From NCBI GenBank assembly GCA_031380225.1, contig JANNFX010000226.1, forward strand, positions 1 through 19,649: a stretch of DNA of 19,649 bases, written 5' to 3'. The DNA comes from JANNFX01 sp031380225 (lineage in GTDB: Bacteria; Pseudomonadota; Alphaproteobacteria; Rhizobiales; Hyphomicrobiaceae). Made by a program: the position numbers and the translations under genes. Shown here piece by piece: positions 1-7,728 of the stretch (its first letter is position 1; every line of letters starts with the position of its first letter). The notes under the pieces are model-generated. The model saw only the letters and a list, made by a program, of their open reading frames with translations. It was not told the DNA's origin and did not search any database.

Positions 1-741
1 GCGCTGCCGGCCATGGGCGCCACTTTCGCGCTGGACCGTCACAAGATCGTGCAACACGCGCGGCACCGCTTTGCCGGTCGCGGACGGCATCATCAATTCT
101 TTCTTGCCCTCCACCAAAATTGCACCCGCCAGCATGGTTGATATGCGGCGTCCGCCGCGTTCGATGGCTGGCGCTGAACGCAACAACATGGTGTTGGTCA
201 ATGGCGGGAAGTACAGTGCCGACGACCATACCGTCGGGGTAAACAGAGCCTGCTTCAAGAGCATTTCAAGCTGCGAAGGGCTATAGGGCCTCCCTTGTCC
301 GAACGGAGTTGTGTCAGTCCGGGCCCATACGCCGCGCCGGTTTGGAACGACGATCAAGACTCGGCCTTCTGGAGCCAACACGCGCCAGATCTCACGCAGC
401 ATAGGCTCGACGCGCTCTGAGCCTTCGAGGTAATGCACTGCCAAAAGCCAGTCGACGGAATTGTCAGGCAGCGGCAGTTGATGCTCTTCGACCAGCACTG
501 TGCGGACCAAACCATTTGACGGCCAGACCAGCGCGCCTTGGCTTTGCGGCATCAGAGCGCCGATGCGCGCGGCCTCTGACCGGTACCGTCCTAAGAAGGG
601 TGAGGCAAATCCAAGTCCGATGACTGTGCCGGATTGGCGGCCGCTCCAGATCTCGCTGATGCGATTGGTCAACGCGCGGCGCACGACAAGCCCAAGCGGG
701 GACTTATAGAAATCACGCAGATCTGCAGCGTCGAGCAGCAT
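1..741 (-). CDS. Class I SAM-dependent methyltransferase (C-terminus outside window)
   Basis: An open frame of 247 codons runs from an ATG at 741 leftward off the window edge without a stop, so the C-terminus is missing. The N-terminal half has a Rossmann-type SAM-binding pattern: a motif-I-like VIGLGFASPFL near residues 40-50, an acidic/aromatic stretch LPDNSVDWLLAVHYLEG near residues 90-106, and EIWRVLAPEGRVLIVVPNR typical of the Methyltransf_11-like fold, where a beta-strand follows 'L.PGG'. The substrate cannot be read from this. The gene is divergent from gloB, with a 129-bp gap. From memory, a methyltransferase/gloB head-to-head pair recurs in Hyphomicrobiales, but I could not check this. 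The motif I glycines are looser than in classical GxGxG methyltransferases. Family-level confidence is good; function is unknown. Confidence 0.8.
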   Translation of the reverse strand, partial: MLLDAADLRDFYKSPLGLVVRRALTNRISEIWSGRQSGTVIGLGFASPFLGRYRSEAARIGALMPQSQGALVWPSNGLVRTVLVEEHQLPLPDNSVDWLLAVHYLEGSERVEPMLREIWRVLAPEGRVLIVVPNRRGVWARTDTTPFGQGRPYSPSQLEMLLKQALFTPTVWSSALYFPPLTNTMLLRSAPAIERGGRRISTMLAGAILVEGKKELMMPSATGKAVPRVLHDLVTVQRESGAHGRQR

Positions 742-870
742 GAATGTCGCCTTACCAGTCGCGGGAGGACTATAGCGCACCGGTTTTGAAGATGCCCCTG
801 TTGAAATGGCCTCAAGCGGCGGTTACGGTCCAGGCGAAAATTTGTCCTTGTTATGGTGCCGTCACGTCCC
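742..870. promoter_or_regulatory. Divergent intergenic region, methyltransferase / gloB
   Basis: This 129-bp gap lies between two genes transcribed away from each other, so it must hold both promoters. I see no convincing -35/-10 pair, operator dyad or riboswitch. An ATG at 853, in frame with gloB, is a possible alternative start, which would shorten the gap. Confidence 0.35.
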
Positions 871-1641
871 ATGTCCCAACTCGACATACATCAATTCCCC
901 TGTCTCAAGGACAATTACGGGGTGCTGGTCCATGATAGCGCCACAGGACTAACGGCCAGCATCGATGCCCCCTGTGCAACCGCTACAACTCAAGCCTTAG
1001 CGGAAAAGGGCTGGCGGTTAACCCATATTTTTACAACCCATCACCATTCAGACCACACTGGCGGCAACCTCAGTCTCAAGGAGCAGACCGGCTGTTCCAT
1101 CATCGGTCCGGCGACAGAGGCCGCACGCATCCCAGGGATTGATACGCCGGTCAGTGAAGGCGCCGAGATTGAGTTTGGTGCATCGCGGATTAAGGTGCTG
1201 GACACACCCGGCCATACGCTCGGACACGTCTCATATTGGATTCCGGAAGCTTCCGTCGCGTTTGTCGGCGACACGTTGTTTGCCATGGGTTGCGGCAGGG
1301 TGCTTGAGGGCAGCAACGAAATGATGTGGGCGTCATTGCAAAAACTGGCCCAATTGCCGTCCGATACCACGATATACTGCGGACACGAGTACACCGCCGC
1401 CAATGCAGAGTTTGGGCTGACAATCGAGCCAGATAACTTGGCATTACGCCAGCGCGCGCACGACGTGGCGGTGATGCGAGCCGACAACAAGCCATCACTG
1501 CCGACGAAGATCGGTCTTGAGCTAGAAACAAATGTGTTTCTGCGGCCGCATATCGCTGCAATCCGCAATCGTTTGAATATGCGCGCATCTGCAGATTGGC
1601 GGGTGTTTGGCGAAATTCGCGATCGTAAAAACCGCTTCTGA
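871..1641 (+). CDS. gloB: Hydroxyacylglutathione hydrolase (glyoxalase II)
   Basis: Glyoxalase II hydrolyses S-D-lactoylglutathione to D-lactate and glutathione, the second step of methylglyoxal detoxification in the cytosol. The metallo-beta-lactamase signature TTHHHSDHTGGN is present, with H57, H59, D61 and H62 as metal ligands. H115 (in DTPGHTLGH), bridging D134 (FVGDTLF) and H172 (YCGHEYT) complete the binuclear site. The C-terminus carries the family's basic glutathione-binding tail (FGEIRDRKNRF). I chose the ATG at 871, which gives 256 residues starting MSQLDIHQFP and matches the family's usual length of about 255. An in-frame ATG at 853 would add six residues with no family support. 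The gene is probably co-transcribed with the cupin gene 7 bp downstream. Confidence 0.96.
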   Translation: MSQLDIHQFPCLKDNYGVLVHDSATGLTASIDAPCATATTQALAEKGWRLTHIFTTHHHSDHTGGNLSLKEQTGCSIIGPATEAARIPGIDTPVSEGAEIEFGASRIKVLDTPGHTLGHVSYWIPEASVAFVGDTLFAMGCGRVLEGSNEMMWASLQKLAQLPSDTTIYCGHEYTAANAEFGLTIEPDNLALRQRAHDVAVMRADNKPSLPTKIGLELETNVFLRPHIAAIRNRLNMRASADWRVFGEIRDRKNRF

Positions 1642-1648
1642 GGTCTTT

Positions 1649-2080
1649 GTGTTGACGGCAGCAGACATCATCGCGCGCCTGGATTTGAAGCCGCATCCCG
1701 AGGGCGGTCATTATCGCGAGATGTTCAGGGACGCGGCCAAGCCCGGAGAACGGGCGGCGTCGACGGCAATCTATTTCCTACTCGAATCCGGGGTCATCTC
1801 GCGCTGGCATCGGGTTGATGCTGTCGAAATTTGGCATTGGTATGCGGGAGCCGCTTTGGCTCTATCGATATCAGATGGCGCTGACCAGGCGTCCACAGTT
1901 CGGCTTGGAGCAGATCTTTTAGCTGGAGAGCGTCCGCAAGCTATAGTCCCCGCTCATCATTGGCAACAAGCCATCAGCCTTGGCGACTGGACACTGGTTG
2001 GCTGCACCGTTGCGCCAGGGTTCTCCTTCGACGGTTTTGAGATCGCCGAGCCGGGCTTCGACCCGAATCAATCACATTAG
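1649..2080 (+). CDS. DUF985 / cupin_5 family protein
   Basis: This 143-residue protein is a small double-stranded beta-helix (cupin) of the DUF985/cupin_5 family. It has the characteristic opening IIARLDLKPHPEGGHYREMF, followed by TAIYFLLESG, SRWHRVDAVEIWHWYAG and a closing VGCTVAPGFSFDGFEIA. The family's biochemical role is not established. Conserved His and Glu residues (HRVDAVEIWHW) resemble a metal site. I start it at GTG 1649 (M-L-T-A-A-D), with GAGG five bases upstream at 1640-1643; TTG 1652 is the alternative. An ATG at 1607 also opens the frame but would overlap gloB by 35 bp with non-family sequence. The 7-bp spacing to gloB suggests an operon, and so possibly a link to glyoxal or sugar-aldehyde metabolism (inference). 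Confidence 0.88.
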   Translation: MLTAADIIARLDLKPHPEGGHYREMFRDAAKPGERAASTAIYFLLESGVISRWHRVDAVEIWHWYAGAALALSISDGADQASTVRLGADLLAGERPQAIVPAHHWQQAISLGDWTLVGCTVAPGFSFDGFEIAEPGFDPNQSH

Positions 2081-2303
2081 TGCTTCCAACTGGCAGACAG
2101 ATGTTTGACGGCGGCCGGGCGCAAATGGGTTTTCCACGAGTTATTGTCTCTGATCGAGCAGCATAATATATTGATTTTAAAGTATTTTATGTGGTTGCCG
2201 CTGATCTGGGCCAGATTGAGGCCTCGTTGACCTTGCTGGTCAGCCGCGACTCACGCTTCGGTAAGAAGCCGAAAAAGTCTGCGGCTAACGGGGGTTGGCA
2301 GAA
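2081..2303. promoter_or_regulatory. Leader/promoter region of the NYN gene
   Basis: This 223-bp gap has no gene. An AT-rich patch at about 2160-2190 contains TAATAT (2164-2169), a plausible -10, but no good -35 lies at normal spacing. A perfect dyad ATCTGG-G-CCAGAT lies at 2204-2216 and could be an operator. A second short palindrome, GCTG-GT-CAGC, occupies 2235-2244 and overlaps the larger leader hairpin at 2242-2286. The dyads are visible in the sequence; their function is inferred. Confidence 0.4.
2242..2286 (+). promoter_or_regulatory. Two-tier RNA stem-loop in the NYN 5' leader
   Basis: The outer stem pairs AGCCGCGAC (2242-2250) with GTC-T-GCGGCT (2277-2286): nine pairs with one bulged T at 2280. 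Inside it, TTCGG (2257-2261) pairs with CCGAA (2269-2273) around a seven-base loop. No U-tract follows, so it does not look like a terminator of the upstream cupin gene. It ends 17 bases before the ATG at 2304, with only a G5 run (2290-2294) as a Shine-Dalgarno-like signal between. The structure would sit where it could affect ribosome access. Confidence 0.5.
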
Positions 2304-4145
2304 ATGAAGTTCCAGTTCGCTCAATCACAGGGATCTGAGCCCACACTGACTGCTGTGTTTGTCGATTATGACAACATCTATTTATCGCTGCGTAAGAAAA
2401 GTGACGAGGCCGCGAAACGGTTCTCGAAAGATGCACATCTGTGGATCAAAGAGATCGAATCGGGCCGTTTGATTACGCCGAGTGGCATCAGCGCCGCGCC
2501 AGCCTCTCGCCGTATCGTGATGAACCGCTGCTATGGCAACCCCGTGCCACGCCGCAATCAGCACGACAACTCGACTGACATGAATTCATTTCCGTTTGTG
2601 CGCCACCACTATCTGCGCGCCGGCTTCGAAGTGGTTGACTGCCCACCCCTCACGGCACAACTTAAGAATTCTGCCGACATCCGTATGGTTATGGATGTTC
2701 GCGACAATCTCGACCATGAAACGCGCTTCGACGAGTTCATTCTGCTGTCCAGTGACGCTGATTTCACGCCGCTGCTGCATCGCTTGCGGGCCCACGCCCG
2801 GCGCACGGTTGTGTACTCAAACGACAACACGGCAGCGCCGTACCGCGCAATCAGTGATGGTGAAGTTCGCGAGCAGAGTTTGCTTCAATTCTTGCTTGAG
2901 GGACGGATTGGCGACGAAGCCAACGCCGCTGAAGCTATCGTAGCAGTTGAAGCTGCACCTGCTTCGCGTGTCGAAGACTTCGAAAACTTACGCGCTGAAA
3001 TCGTTGCCGAAGTTATTGCGACGGTCCGTTCCGCGGGTCAGCCGCTGCCGCTCGAAGTGCTTGCCGACCGGGCTGTCAGAGCGCTTGGACATGACAGAAC
3101 CGTAGCGACCAGCTGGGCCGGCATGGGCGGGTTCCGTGAATTGCTCCTGAAGGCCCTGCCAGCCGACGTCCGCCTGACCGACCAACCGCCATTCTTTGTC
3201 GTTGACCTATCGCGCGCACTTCCAGCTCAAAAACCCGAGCAGCGTCCGGCAGAAATCCGCGCTGAACCGCGCCGTGAAATCGCTTATGAGCCGAACCGCG
3301 AACCGCGGATCGAGCGTGCTATCGAGCGCAGCAACGGGCACGCTGCGCCGCCGCAAGCGTTTGTCGCGCCACAACCGGCATTACAAGGCCAGATGGCGCA
3401 GCGCCCGGCAGCGCCAATGCCATCGCAGCAACCAATTGGGCAGACAACCTTTGCGTCGCTGCCAGTTGCTCCGCCAGTAGCGCGTGCGCCTGTCGTACCT
3501 GGGCACAGTCAGCAGGCCGCCGTCGAGCAGAAGCCAGTGGCTCGCTCTCAGGCGAACATCAACGCAACAATCCAGCAGTCGATCGCGCGCATCCACGACG
3601 CGTGTCAGGCCCCGCCGCTGGCGCCGCCGGAATATCGCGCGTTGTTCGAAGCTATGGCAGATGAAATCACGGCCAACAACTTGAGTGGCAGTCAGACCTT
3701 CGTCAATATCGAAATGCGCGCTGCCGAACGTGGCGTTGTTCTGCGCCGCGATGACATTCGCTTTGTGCTTGATGTGGTCAGCGAACCCGATCCCTGGTTC
3801 GAGCAGGGCGCGTCTGCGAACTTGTTCTCGAGCCGGTTCCGCAACTTTGTTGTGGCCCGCTGCCGTAGCCAAGGGTTGAGTTTGTCGTCCGACGAACTGG
3901 ATTTGATTGAGGCTTGGTTCGGTGGTTCGCCGGCTGTTACCAGCCCGGCAGCTGCGGCGCCTGGACAAGCGCCCGTTCAACAGCAGCAGATGGCTCAGCC
4001 GGCGCGGCAACAACTAGCTTCCCAACCGCAGGGTCAGCTACCGGGTCAATGGTGGAGTCTCGACGAAGGCCGCGAGCATGTCGCCGCCGGACGTAGCCAG
4101 GACGACGAGTTTCCACGCATCATCCGGTCGCGCCTCAAAGGCTGA
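2304..4145 (+). CDS. NYN-domain (PIN-like RNase fold) protein with OST-HTH/LOTUS-like domain
   Basis: This is a 613-residue cytosolic protein. Residues about 15-190 form an NYN domain with the acidic residues of a PIN-like metal-dependent nuclease: D21/D23 in VFVDYDN, D125 in NSADIRMVMD and D151/D153 in LLSSDADF. Residues about 226-302 match an OST-HTH/LOTUS-type winged helix, a putative RNA-binding module often fused to NYN in bacteria. About 306-420 is a Pro/Gln/Ala/Arg-rich, probably disordered linker. A second alpha-helical domain at about 420-540 is not recognised, and another Gln/Pro-rich tail follows. The family is expected to act on RNA, but the substrate is unknown. I start at ATG 2304 (MKFQFAQ). 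A TTG at 2295 would add only MAE. The gene stands alone and ends before a bidirectional terminator. Confidence 0.85.
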   Translation: MKFQFAQSQGSEPTLTAVFVDYDNIYLSLRKKSDEAAKRFSKDAHLWIKEIESGRLITPSGISAAPASRRIVMNRCYGNPVPRRNQHDNSTDMNSFPFVRHHYLRAGFEVVDCPPLTAQLKNSADIRMVMDVRDNLDHETRFDEFILLSSDADFTPLLHRLRAHARRTVVYSNDNTAAPYRAISDGEVREQSLLQFLLEGRIGDEANAAEAIVAVEAAPASRVEDFENLRAEIVAEVIATVRSAGQPLPLEVLADRAVRALGHDRTVATSWAGMGGFRELLLKALPADVRLTDQPPFFVVDLSRALPAQKPEQRPAEIRAEPRREIAYEPNREPRIERAIERSNGHAAPPQAFVAPQPALQGQMAQRPAAPMPSQQPIGQTTFASLPVAPPVARAPVVPGHSQQAAVEQKPVARSQANINATIQQSIARIHDACQAPPLAPPEYRALFEAMADEITANNLSGSQTFVNIEMRAAERGVVLRRDDIRFVLDVVSEPDPWFEQGASANLFSSRFRNFVVARCRSQGLSLSSDELDLIEAWFGGSPAVTSPAAAAPGQAPVQQQQMAQPARQQLASQPQGQLPGQWWSLDEGREHVAAGRSQDDEFPRIIRSRLKG

Positions 4146-4171
4146 GACCTGTAGCGCTATAGTTGAAATGC

Positions 4172-4209
4172 AAAAAGCGGTTTGGCGGGGCACGTCAGGC
4201 CGCTTTTTT
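4172..4209. terminator. Bidirectional Rho-independent terminator
   Basis: AAAAAGCGG (4172-4180) pairs with CCGCTTTTT (4200-4208), with a T-run on the plus strand and, by symmetry, on the minus strand. It lies 27 bases after the stop of the NYN gene. It also contains the last four codons and stop of the leftward flippase (4195-4197), so that gene's KKAA C-terminus is encoded by the terminator stem. The shape suits termination of both convergent units, although the 19-base loop is long for a classical terminator. Confidence 0.65.
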
Positions 4210-5694
4210 GTGGCGGCCCCAACTGAGGGCTGTCCAATGTGCCAAGCCGCTGTCAACAAGCGACGTCAGCACAAGGCGTGTTGACGGCATGGCGGTCAAA
4301 GCGAAGCCGGTGACACAAGCCAGCATCAGAATGGCAACCGGAACCAGTGCAGACGCTGGCGTCGATGCAAACAATCCAGCAGCCAACACGGCTACACCCA
4401 AGAGCCAAGCGTTTGCGCGCCATGTCAAACCCGGCAGTTCGGGATTGATAGCGCCGGTGCGGTGGCTCGCATACGCATACGACGCAAGTTCTCCAGCCGC
4501 TCCGATGGCTGCGACCGTTTCGAGTCCAGCACCTTGCAACGACACAAAAATGGCCGGCGGCAGAGCTGCTGCACGGATCAGCCCGGCAATCAGGAATGGG
4601 CGGGTTTCGCCGTGCGCCATCAGCGCCATTCCGGGCACCGCCTGCAACATGCGTAAAGTCCACATCACGGTTAGCCACCCGGTCAAAACACCAAGACCTG
4701 CGTATTGGGCGCCAAAGGCCAGCGGCAGGACATAGCCACCGGCTAAAATGAACAATGACAGATAGAGAGCGACGACGACCGAGGTCGCTTCTGCGATGCG
4801 TGTGTATCGCAACGCGAACGCGCGCGGACTATTCCGCTCGCCAGCGAACAGCGGCAGCATGAGCGCATTGCCAATCCGGGCCACGACTTGGCCTGGCACC
4901 ATGGTCATCAGGAACGCGGCGGAATAACCTGCCAACGCTTCCATGCCGAATTGGCGGCCGATCAGGATCCGGTCGCCTTGATAGATGGCGGCAAGCGGAA
5001 AGGCGCTCAGCCAAATAGGCCATCCGAAAATGACCAAGCGTTTGATGGCGTCGACGTCAAACGCAACTCTATAGGGTCGCTCCGACAACGCATGTGAAGT
5101 CAACACACTGGTTAGAGCTTGAAACAGCGCAAGATAGGCCACTGCGGCATAGGACGGCACGATATTGAGAACCGGGATTGTCAATAGCAGCGCAAACACT
5201 TGCGGTGCAAATTCGCTGATAACAGCCGGGCGGTTGTCCAATCGGCGCTGGGCCCGCCGCATATCGAGATGGAGAAAGCCCTTGATGAGCGGCACCAGCG
5301 CGATGACTTCAAACGCCCATTGTGCGTCAGGCACTTTGAAGAATGCTGCAAACGGTGCGGCGGCAAAATACAGAACCAGTGACGTCAACAGGCCGCGAGC
5401 AACCACGACGCTATGAGTGGAGGCGACAAAGCCCTCGTCATCGCCATCCGGAGACTGCACGATCATCCGGTCGGCACCGAGATCAGTCAGCTGTTCAACG
5501 AGCTGCAACAGCAGTGTCAACGAGGCGGCGATACCGAAATCACCGCGTGCCAGAGTGTGGCCGATGATGGCGTTGCGTAGGAACGAGCACAGTTGCCCGG
5601 CCGCAAAGCCTGAAAACAACAACGCACCTTGCGAAGCAACGCGGTCTGCGAGACGTGGCGTGGGTAAGACCGGAGCTAGTGCGTCACTGCTCAC
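4195..5694 (-). CDS. Wzx-type oligosaccharide flippase (MOP superfamily)
   Basis: This integral inner-membrane protein of 499 residues has about 12-14 hydrophobic segments and a basic C-terminus (HKKAA). The N-terminal pattern SQGALLFSGFAAGQLCSFLR, followed by FGIAASLTLLLQLVEQLTDLGADRMIVQS, is typical of polysaccharide-biosynthesis/lipopolysaccharide flippases, which move undecaprenyl-PP-linked repeat units to the periplasmic face. I chose GTG 5694 (SSDALAPVLPTP). The frame stays open to 5934, but the extra 80 residues are Arg/Ser-rich, non-hydrophobic and overlap the upstream glycosyltransferase. From 5694 the gap to the upstream stop (5699) is 4 bp. It is the last gene of a three-gene leftward operon with two glycosyltransferases. 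Which polymer it serves is inferred from the neighbours. Confidence 0.87.
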   Translation of the reverse strand: MSSDALAPVLPTPRLADRVASQGALLFSGFAAGQLCSFLRNAIIGHTLARGDFGIAASLTLLLQLVEQLTDLGADRMIVQSPDGDDEGFVASTHSVVVARGLLTSLVLYFAAAPFAAFFKVPDAQWAFEVIALVPLIKGFLHLDMRRAQRRLDNRPAVISEFAPQVFALLLTIPVLNIVPSYAAVAYLALFQALTSVLTSHALSERPYRVAFDVDAIKRLVIFGWPIWLSAFPLAAIYQGDRILIGRQFGMEALAGYSAAFLMTMVPGQVVARIGNALMLPLFAGERNSPRAFALRYTRIAEATSVVVALYLSLFILAGGYVLPLAFGAQYAGLGVLTGWLTVMWTLRMLQAVPGMALMAHGETRPFLIAGLIRAAALPPAIFVSLQGAGLETVAAIGAAGELASYAYASHRTGAINPELPGLTWRANAWLLGVAVLAAGLFASTPASALVPVAILMLACVTGFALTAMPSTRLVLTSLVDSGLAHWTALSWGRHKKAA

Positions 5695-5698
5695 GGAT

Positions 5699-6517
5699 TT
5701 ATCTCTCGCCTGACTTGGCCAGACGGCGCCGCAACGCGGCGTAAGGTTTCTCGGCCAATCCGCCAGCAAGCTGACCGAGCGGCGTGCCGGAGAGATGCAC
5801 GAGTGTGCATGTTGTTTGCAGCCAGCGCGGCGCGAGCGCGTGGCTCCACTTGGTGCGAAACGCGTCAAGCGAATCGGTGAATGACTGACTGAGTGTGCCT
5901 CCCGACAAATGCGCCAAGTGAAAATCGATGACAAAGGCTGTATAGCCGGCCATCGCAGCGTTGAGGCAGATGTCGGCGCCGTAGAGGTGAAAGCCGGTCA
6001 AGTCGCGTGAAAAGCCGAAGCGGGCTTCAGGCCGGACGACGATGAAGTTTTCGTCGAGGCTCATTACGCGCGCCGGCAAATCGGTGGTGTGCTGGTTGGC
6101 GCCATGCGGGTCGGTGATGCGGATGGCGAGCGTGCCGGGGCCAACACCGCCGGCATTTCCGGCGAGGGCCCAGGCAGGGTCGCGATGATTGAGATCGTCG
6201 AGGCGGACATCAAGCGTGGCGCGGTCATCTGACATCAACCGCACGTCCTGGTGGCACAGGATAACGCGTTCACCGCGCGCTTTGTTCAGCATCGCATTCA
6301 GGCCGCGATAGGCGCAGGCTTTATTATGCTGGCTGTTGTCGATGAACAGGTATTCGCAATCGTGGCTGTCGAAGCCGCCCGCGCGGAATGACGTCAGCAT
6401 TTTGGTGTATTGGATGTGGTCGGTGACCAGGGTTGCGAGTGTATAACGCACGCTTGCGCCAGGTGCCGGCATCGCAGCATCCGGCCGGCTTATCATCGTT
6501 TCCGCTTTGTCGATCAT
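5699..6517 (-). CDS. Glycosyltransferase, GT2_5-like family
   Basis: This is a 272-residue soluble or peripheral glycosyltransferase. It has the pattern of the Glyco_tranf_2_5 family: a strand-turn YLFIDNS near residue 57, AYRGLNAMLNKARGERVILCHQDV with the HQD triad at 89-91 replacing a classical DXD, SLDENFIVVRPE near residue 153 (typically the acceptor/catalytic acid region), and FHLYGADICLNA followed by a DFHLAHLSGGT loop. It would add one sugar to a lipid-linked repeat unit; donor and acceptor are unknown. I start at ATG 6517 (MIDKAETM), where GAGG lies about five bases upstream and the gap to the preceding stop is 7 bp. An upstream ATG at 6583 would overlap the GT2 gene. ATG 6496 is another alternative. 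Confidence 0.83.
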   Translation of the reverse strand: MIDKAETMISRPDAAMPAPGASVRYTLATLVTDHIQYTKMLTSFRAGGFDSHDCEYLFIDNSQHNKACAYRGLNAMLNKARGERVILCHQDVRLMSDDRATLDVRLDDLNHRDPAWALAGNAGGVGPGTLAIRITDPHGANQHTTDLPARVMSLDENFIVVRPEARFGFSRDLTGFHLYGADICLNAAMAGYTAFVIDFHLAHLSGGTLSQSFTDSLDAFRTKWSHALAPRWLQTTCTLVHLSGTPLGQLAGGLAEKPYAALRRRLAKSGER

Positions 6518-6524
6518 CGCCGCC

Positions 6525-7577
6525 TCACGCCAAACGCCCGAGCGCTGGCACCAACGCGCGCGAGACGCACTCTTGGCCGGCATAGGGATAACCGCGGAAC
6601 CAGGTGTTCCGAGCCTGCATCACATCCCGCCAAACCATGGCGTTGAGACGGCAACGTTTCGATCCGGTCAACGTTGCTAAAGCTTGCAGCACGATCAACC
6701 GCGATAACGGCCACGACGCTAAGATCAAGCGGCCCAAAAGGCGCGTCGGCAAAAACCAATGGCGGTTGATGAGCGTCGCCTTGGCCGCCAGGAGCTTTAT
6801 GAGTTTCGACGCACGCGCCGTTTCAGACGCACCGCCGAGGTGAACAATGGTTGCGGTTGGTGTCACCATCGGCTGAGCGCCAAGCTGGTTCTTGGCGCGC
6901 AGGCACAAGTCGGCCTCTTCGCCATACATGAAGAAATCGGGATCGAAGCCGTCGAGCGCGGTCCATGTTTCGCGGCCGATCAGCAGGAAGCAGCCCGACA
7001 CAATATCAACCTGGCGGACAGCGTCCCGGCGCCAACCGCCAAGCGCTTCGCCGTTGAAGACCTCAGTCTTGGAAAATAGGGCGGCCAAGCCGGTTGCACG
7101 GCAGACCTGGTTCCAAAGCGTCATCCGTTTCCAGCATGAAGAAGGATTGAGCGTGCCGTTTTCAAAGGTCGTGCGCCCGCCCCAGATCATGGCCTTGGGA
7201 TTGAAGTCGGCGAATTCGACCAGTTTGTCGATGGCATGGCCTTGAACTACGGTATCGGGGTTCAAGAGCAGAATGTAGCGGCCCTTGGCATGTTGGGCGG
7301 CGACATTGTTCGCGCGCGCAAAGCCAATGTTGTTTGAGAGCGCAATCAGCTTTGGCTTTGCAGGATGAGCGGCGATGGCTTCAGCTGAGCGGTCCGCCGA
7401 GGCATTGTCGACGACGATGATCTCGTATCGCGTCGATGTGGTTTCGCGAATGACCGAGTCAATCGCGGCCAACGTCAGCGCCTTAGTATTGAAGCTGATA
7501 ATAAGAATAGAAACGTCAATAGAAGCCGCAAGGGTCATGACACGCAAAACCTGACGCGGTCCGGGCCTGAACCGCAT
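6525..7577 (-). CDS. GT2 family glycosyltransferase
   Basis: This 350-residue GT-A-fold enzyme of family 2 resembles rhamnosyltransferase-type EPS/O-antigen enzymes. Visible motifs are VSILIISFNT (first strand), IIVVDNAS (56-60, nucleotide binding), SNNIGFARANN, LLLNPDT (DXD-equivalent NPD at 106-108), VSGCFLLIGRETWTALDGFD and FFMYGEEADLCLRAK (acceptor and catalytic-base region). It would transfer a nucleotide-activated sugar onto the growing undecaprenyl-linked unit. ATG 7577 is preceded by AGTAGGG about five bases upstream, a good ribosome-binding site, so I prefer it. ATG 7538 (MTLAASIDVS) sits closer to the domain and is the alternative. It is the first gene of the leftward GT2-GT2_5-Wzx operon. 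Confidence 0.9.
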   Translation of the reverse strand: MRFRPGPRQVLRVMTLAASIDVSILIISFNTKALTLAAIDSVIRETTSTRYEIIVVDNASADRSAEAIAAHPAKPKLIALSNNIGFARANNVAAQHAKGRYILLLNPDTVVQGHAIDKLVEFADFNPKAMIWGGRTTFENGTLNPSSCWKRMTLWNQVCRATGLAALFSKTEVFNGEALGGWRRDAVRQVDIVSGCFLLIGRETWTALDGFDPDFFMYGEEADLCLRAKNQLGAQPMVTPTATIVHLGGASETARASKLIKLLAAKATLINRHWFLPTRLLGRLILASWPLSRLIVLQALATLTGSKRCRLNAMVWRDVMQARNTWFRGYPYAGQECVSRALVPALGRLA

Positions 7578-7728
7578 CAAAACCCTACTAGGGTGTGCCT
7601 AACCCCGCGTTAAGTGTAGCGCGGCAGATCGGCTCGTTAACAAATTGCGATCAGGCCGGGATGTCAGCAAAAGATTAACGACAGATCACCATAGTAGCGC
7701 TAGGACAAAGCACAGCGGGACTTGAACT
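7578..7728. promoter_or_regulatory. Divergent promoter region between two glycosyltransferases
   Basis: This 151-bp region must drive the leftward GT2 operon and the rightward GT4 gene. Short dyads are visible: CCCTA-C-TAGGG (7583-7593) just upstream of the GT2 ribosome-binding site, CGTTAA (7635-7640) facing TTAACG (7675-7680), and the perfect palindrome TAGCGCTA (7695-7702). No sigma-70 promoter pair is clear enough to place. Confidence 0.4.

Noticed and set aside
71..286. Small plus-strand frame at the left edge
   Set aside because: It is antisense to the partial methyltransferase, whose frame is open across the entire 741 bases.
1041..1711. Long open frames on the minus strand across gloB (175 and 173 codons)
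   Set aside because: They are antisense to a gene with clear metal-binding motifs and match no domain; they are Arg/Ser/Cys-rich shadow frames.
3381..4013. 210-codon minus-strand frame inside the NYN gene
   Set aside because: It is Arg/Leu-rich and antisense to the Gln/Pro-rich linker of the real protein; no ribosome-binding site or domain.
5695..5934. N-terminal extension of the flippase by 80 residues
   Set aside because: The stretch is non-hydrophobic, overlaps the end of the upstream glycosyltransferase, and GTG 5694 gives a proper tail-to-head junction.
7629..7680. CtrA-type TTAA-N7-TTAA box or sigma-70 promoter in the GT2/GT4 divergent region
   Set aside because: TTAA tetramers are present, but none at the required spacing, and no -35/-10 pair scores convincingly by eye.
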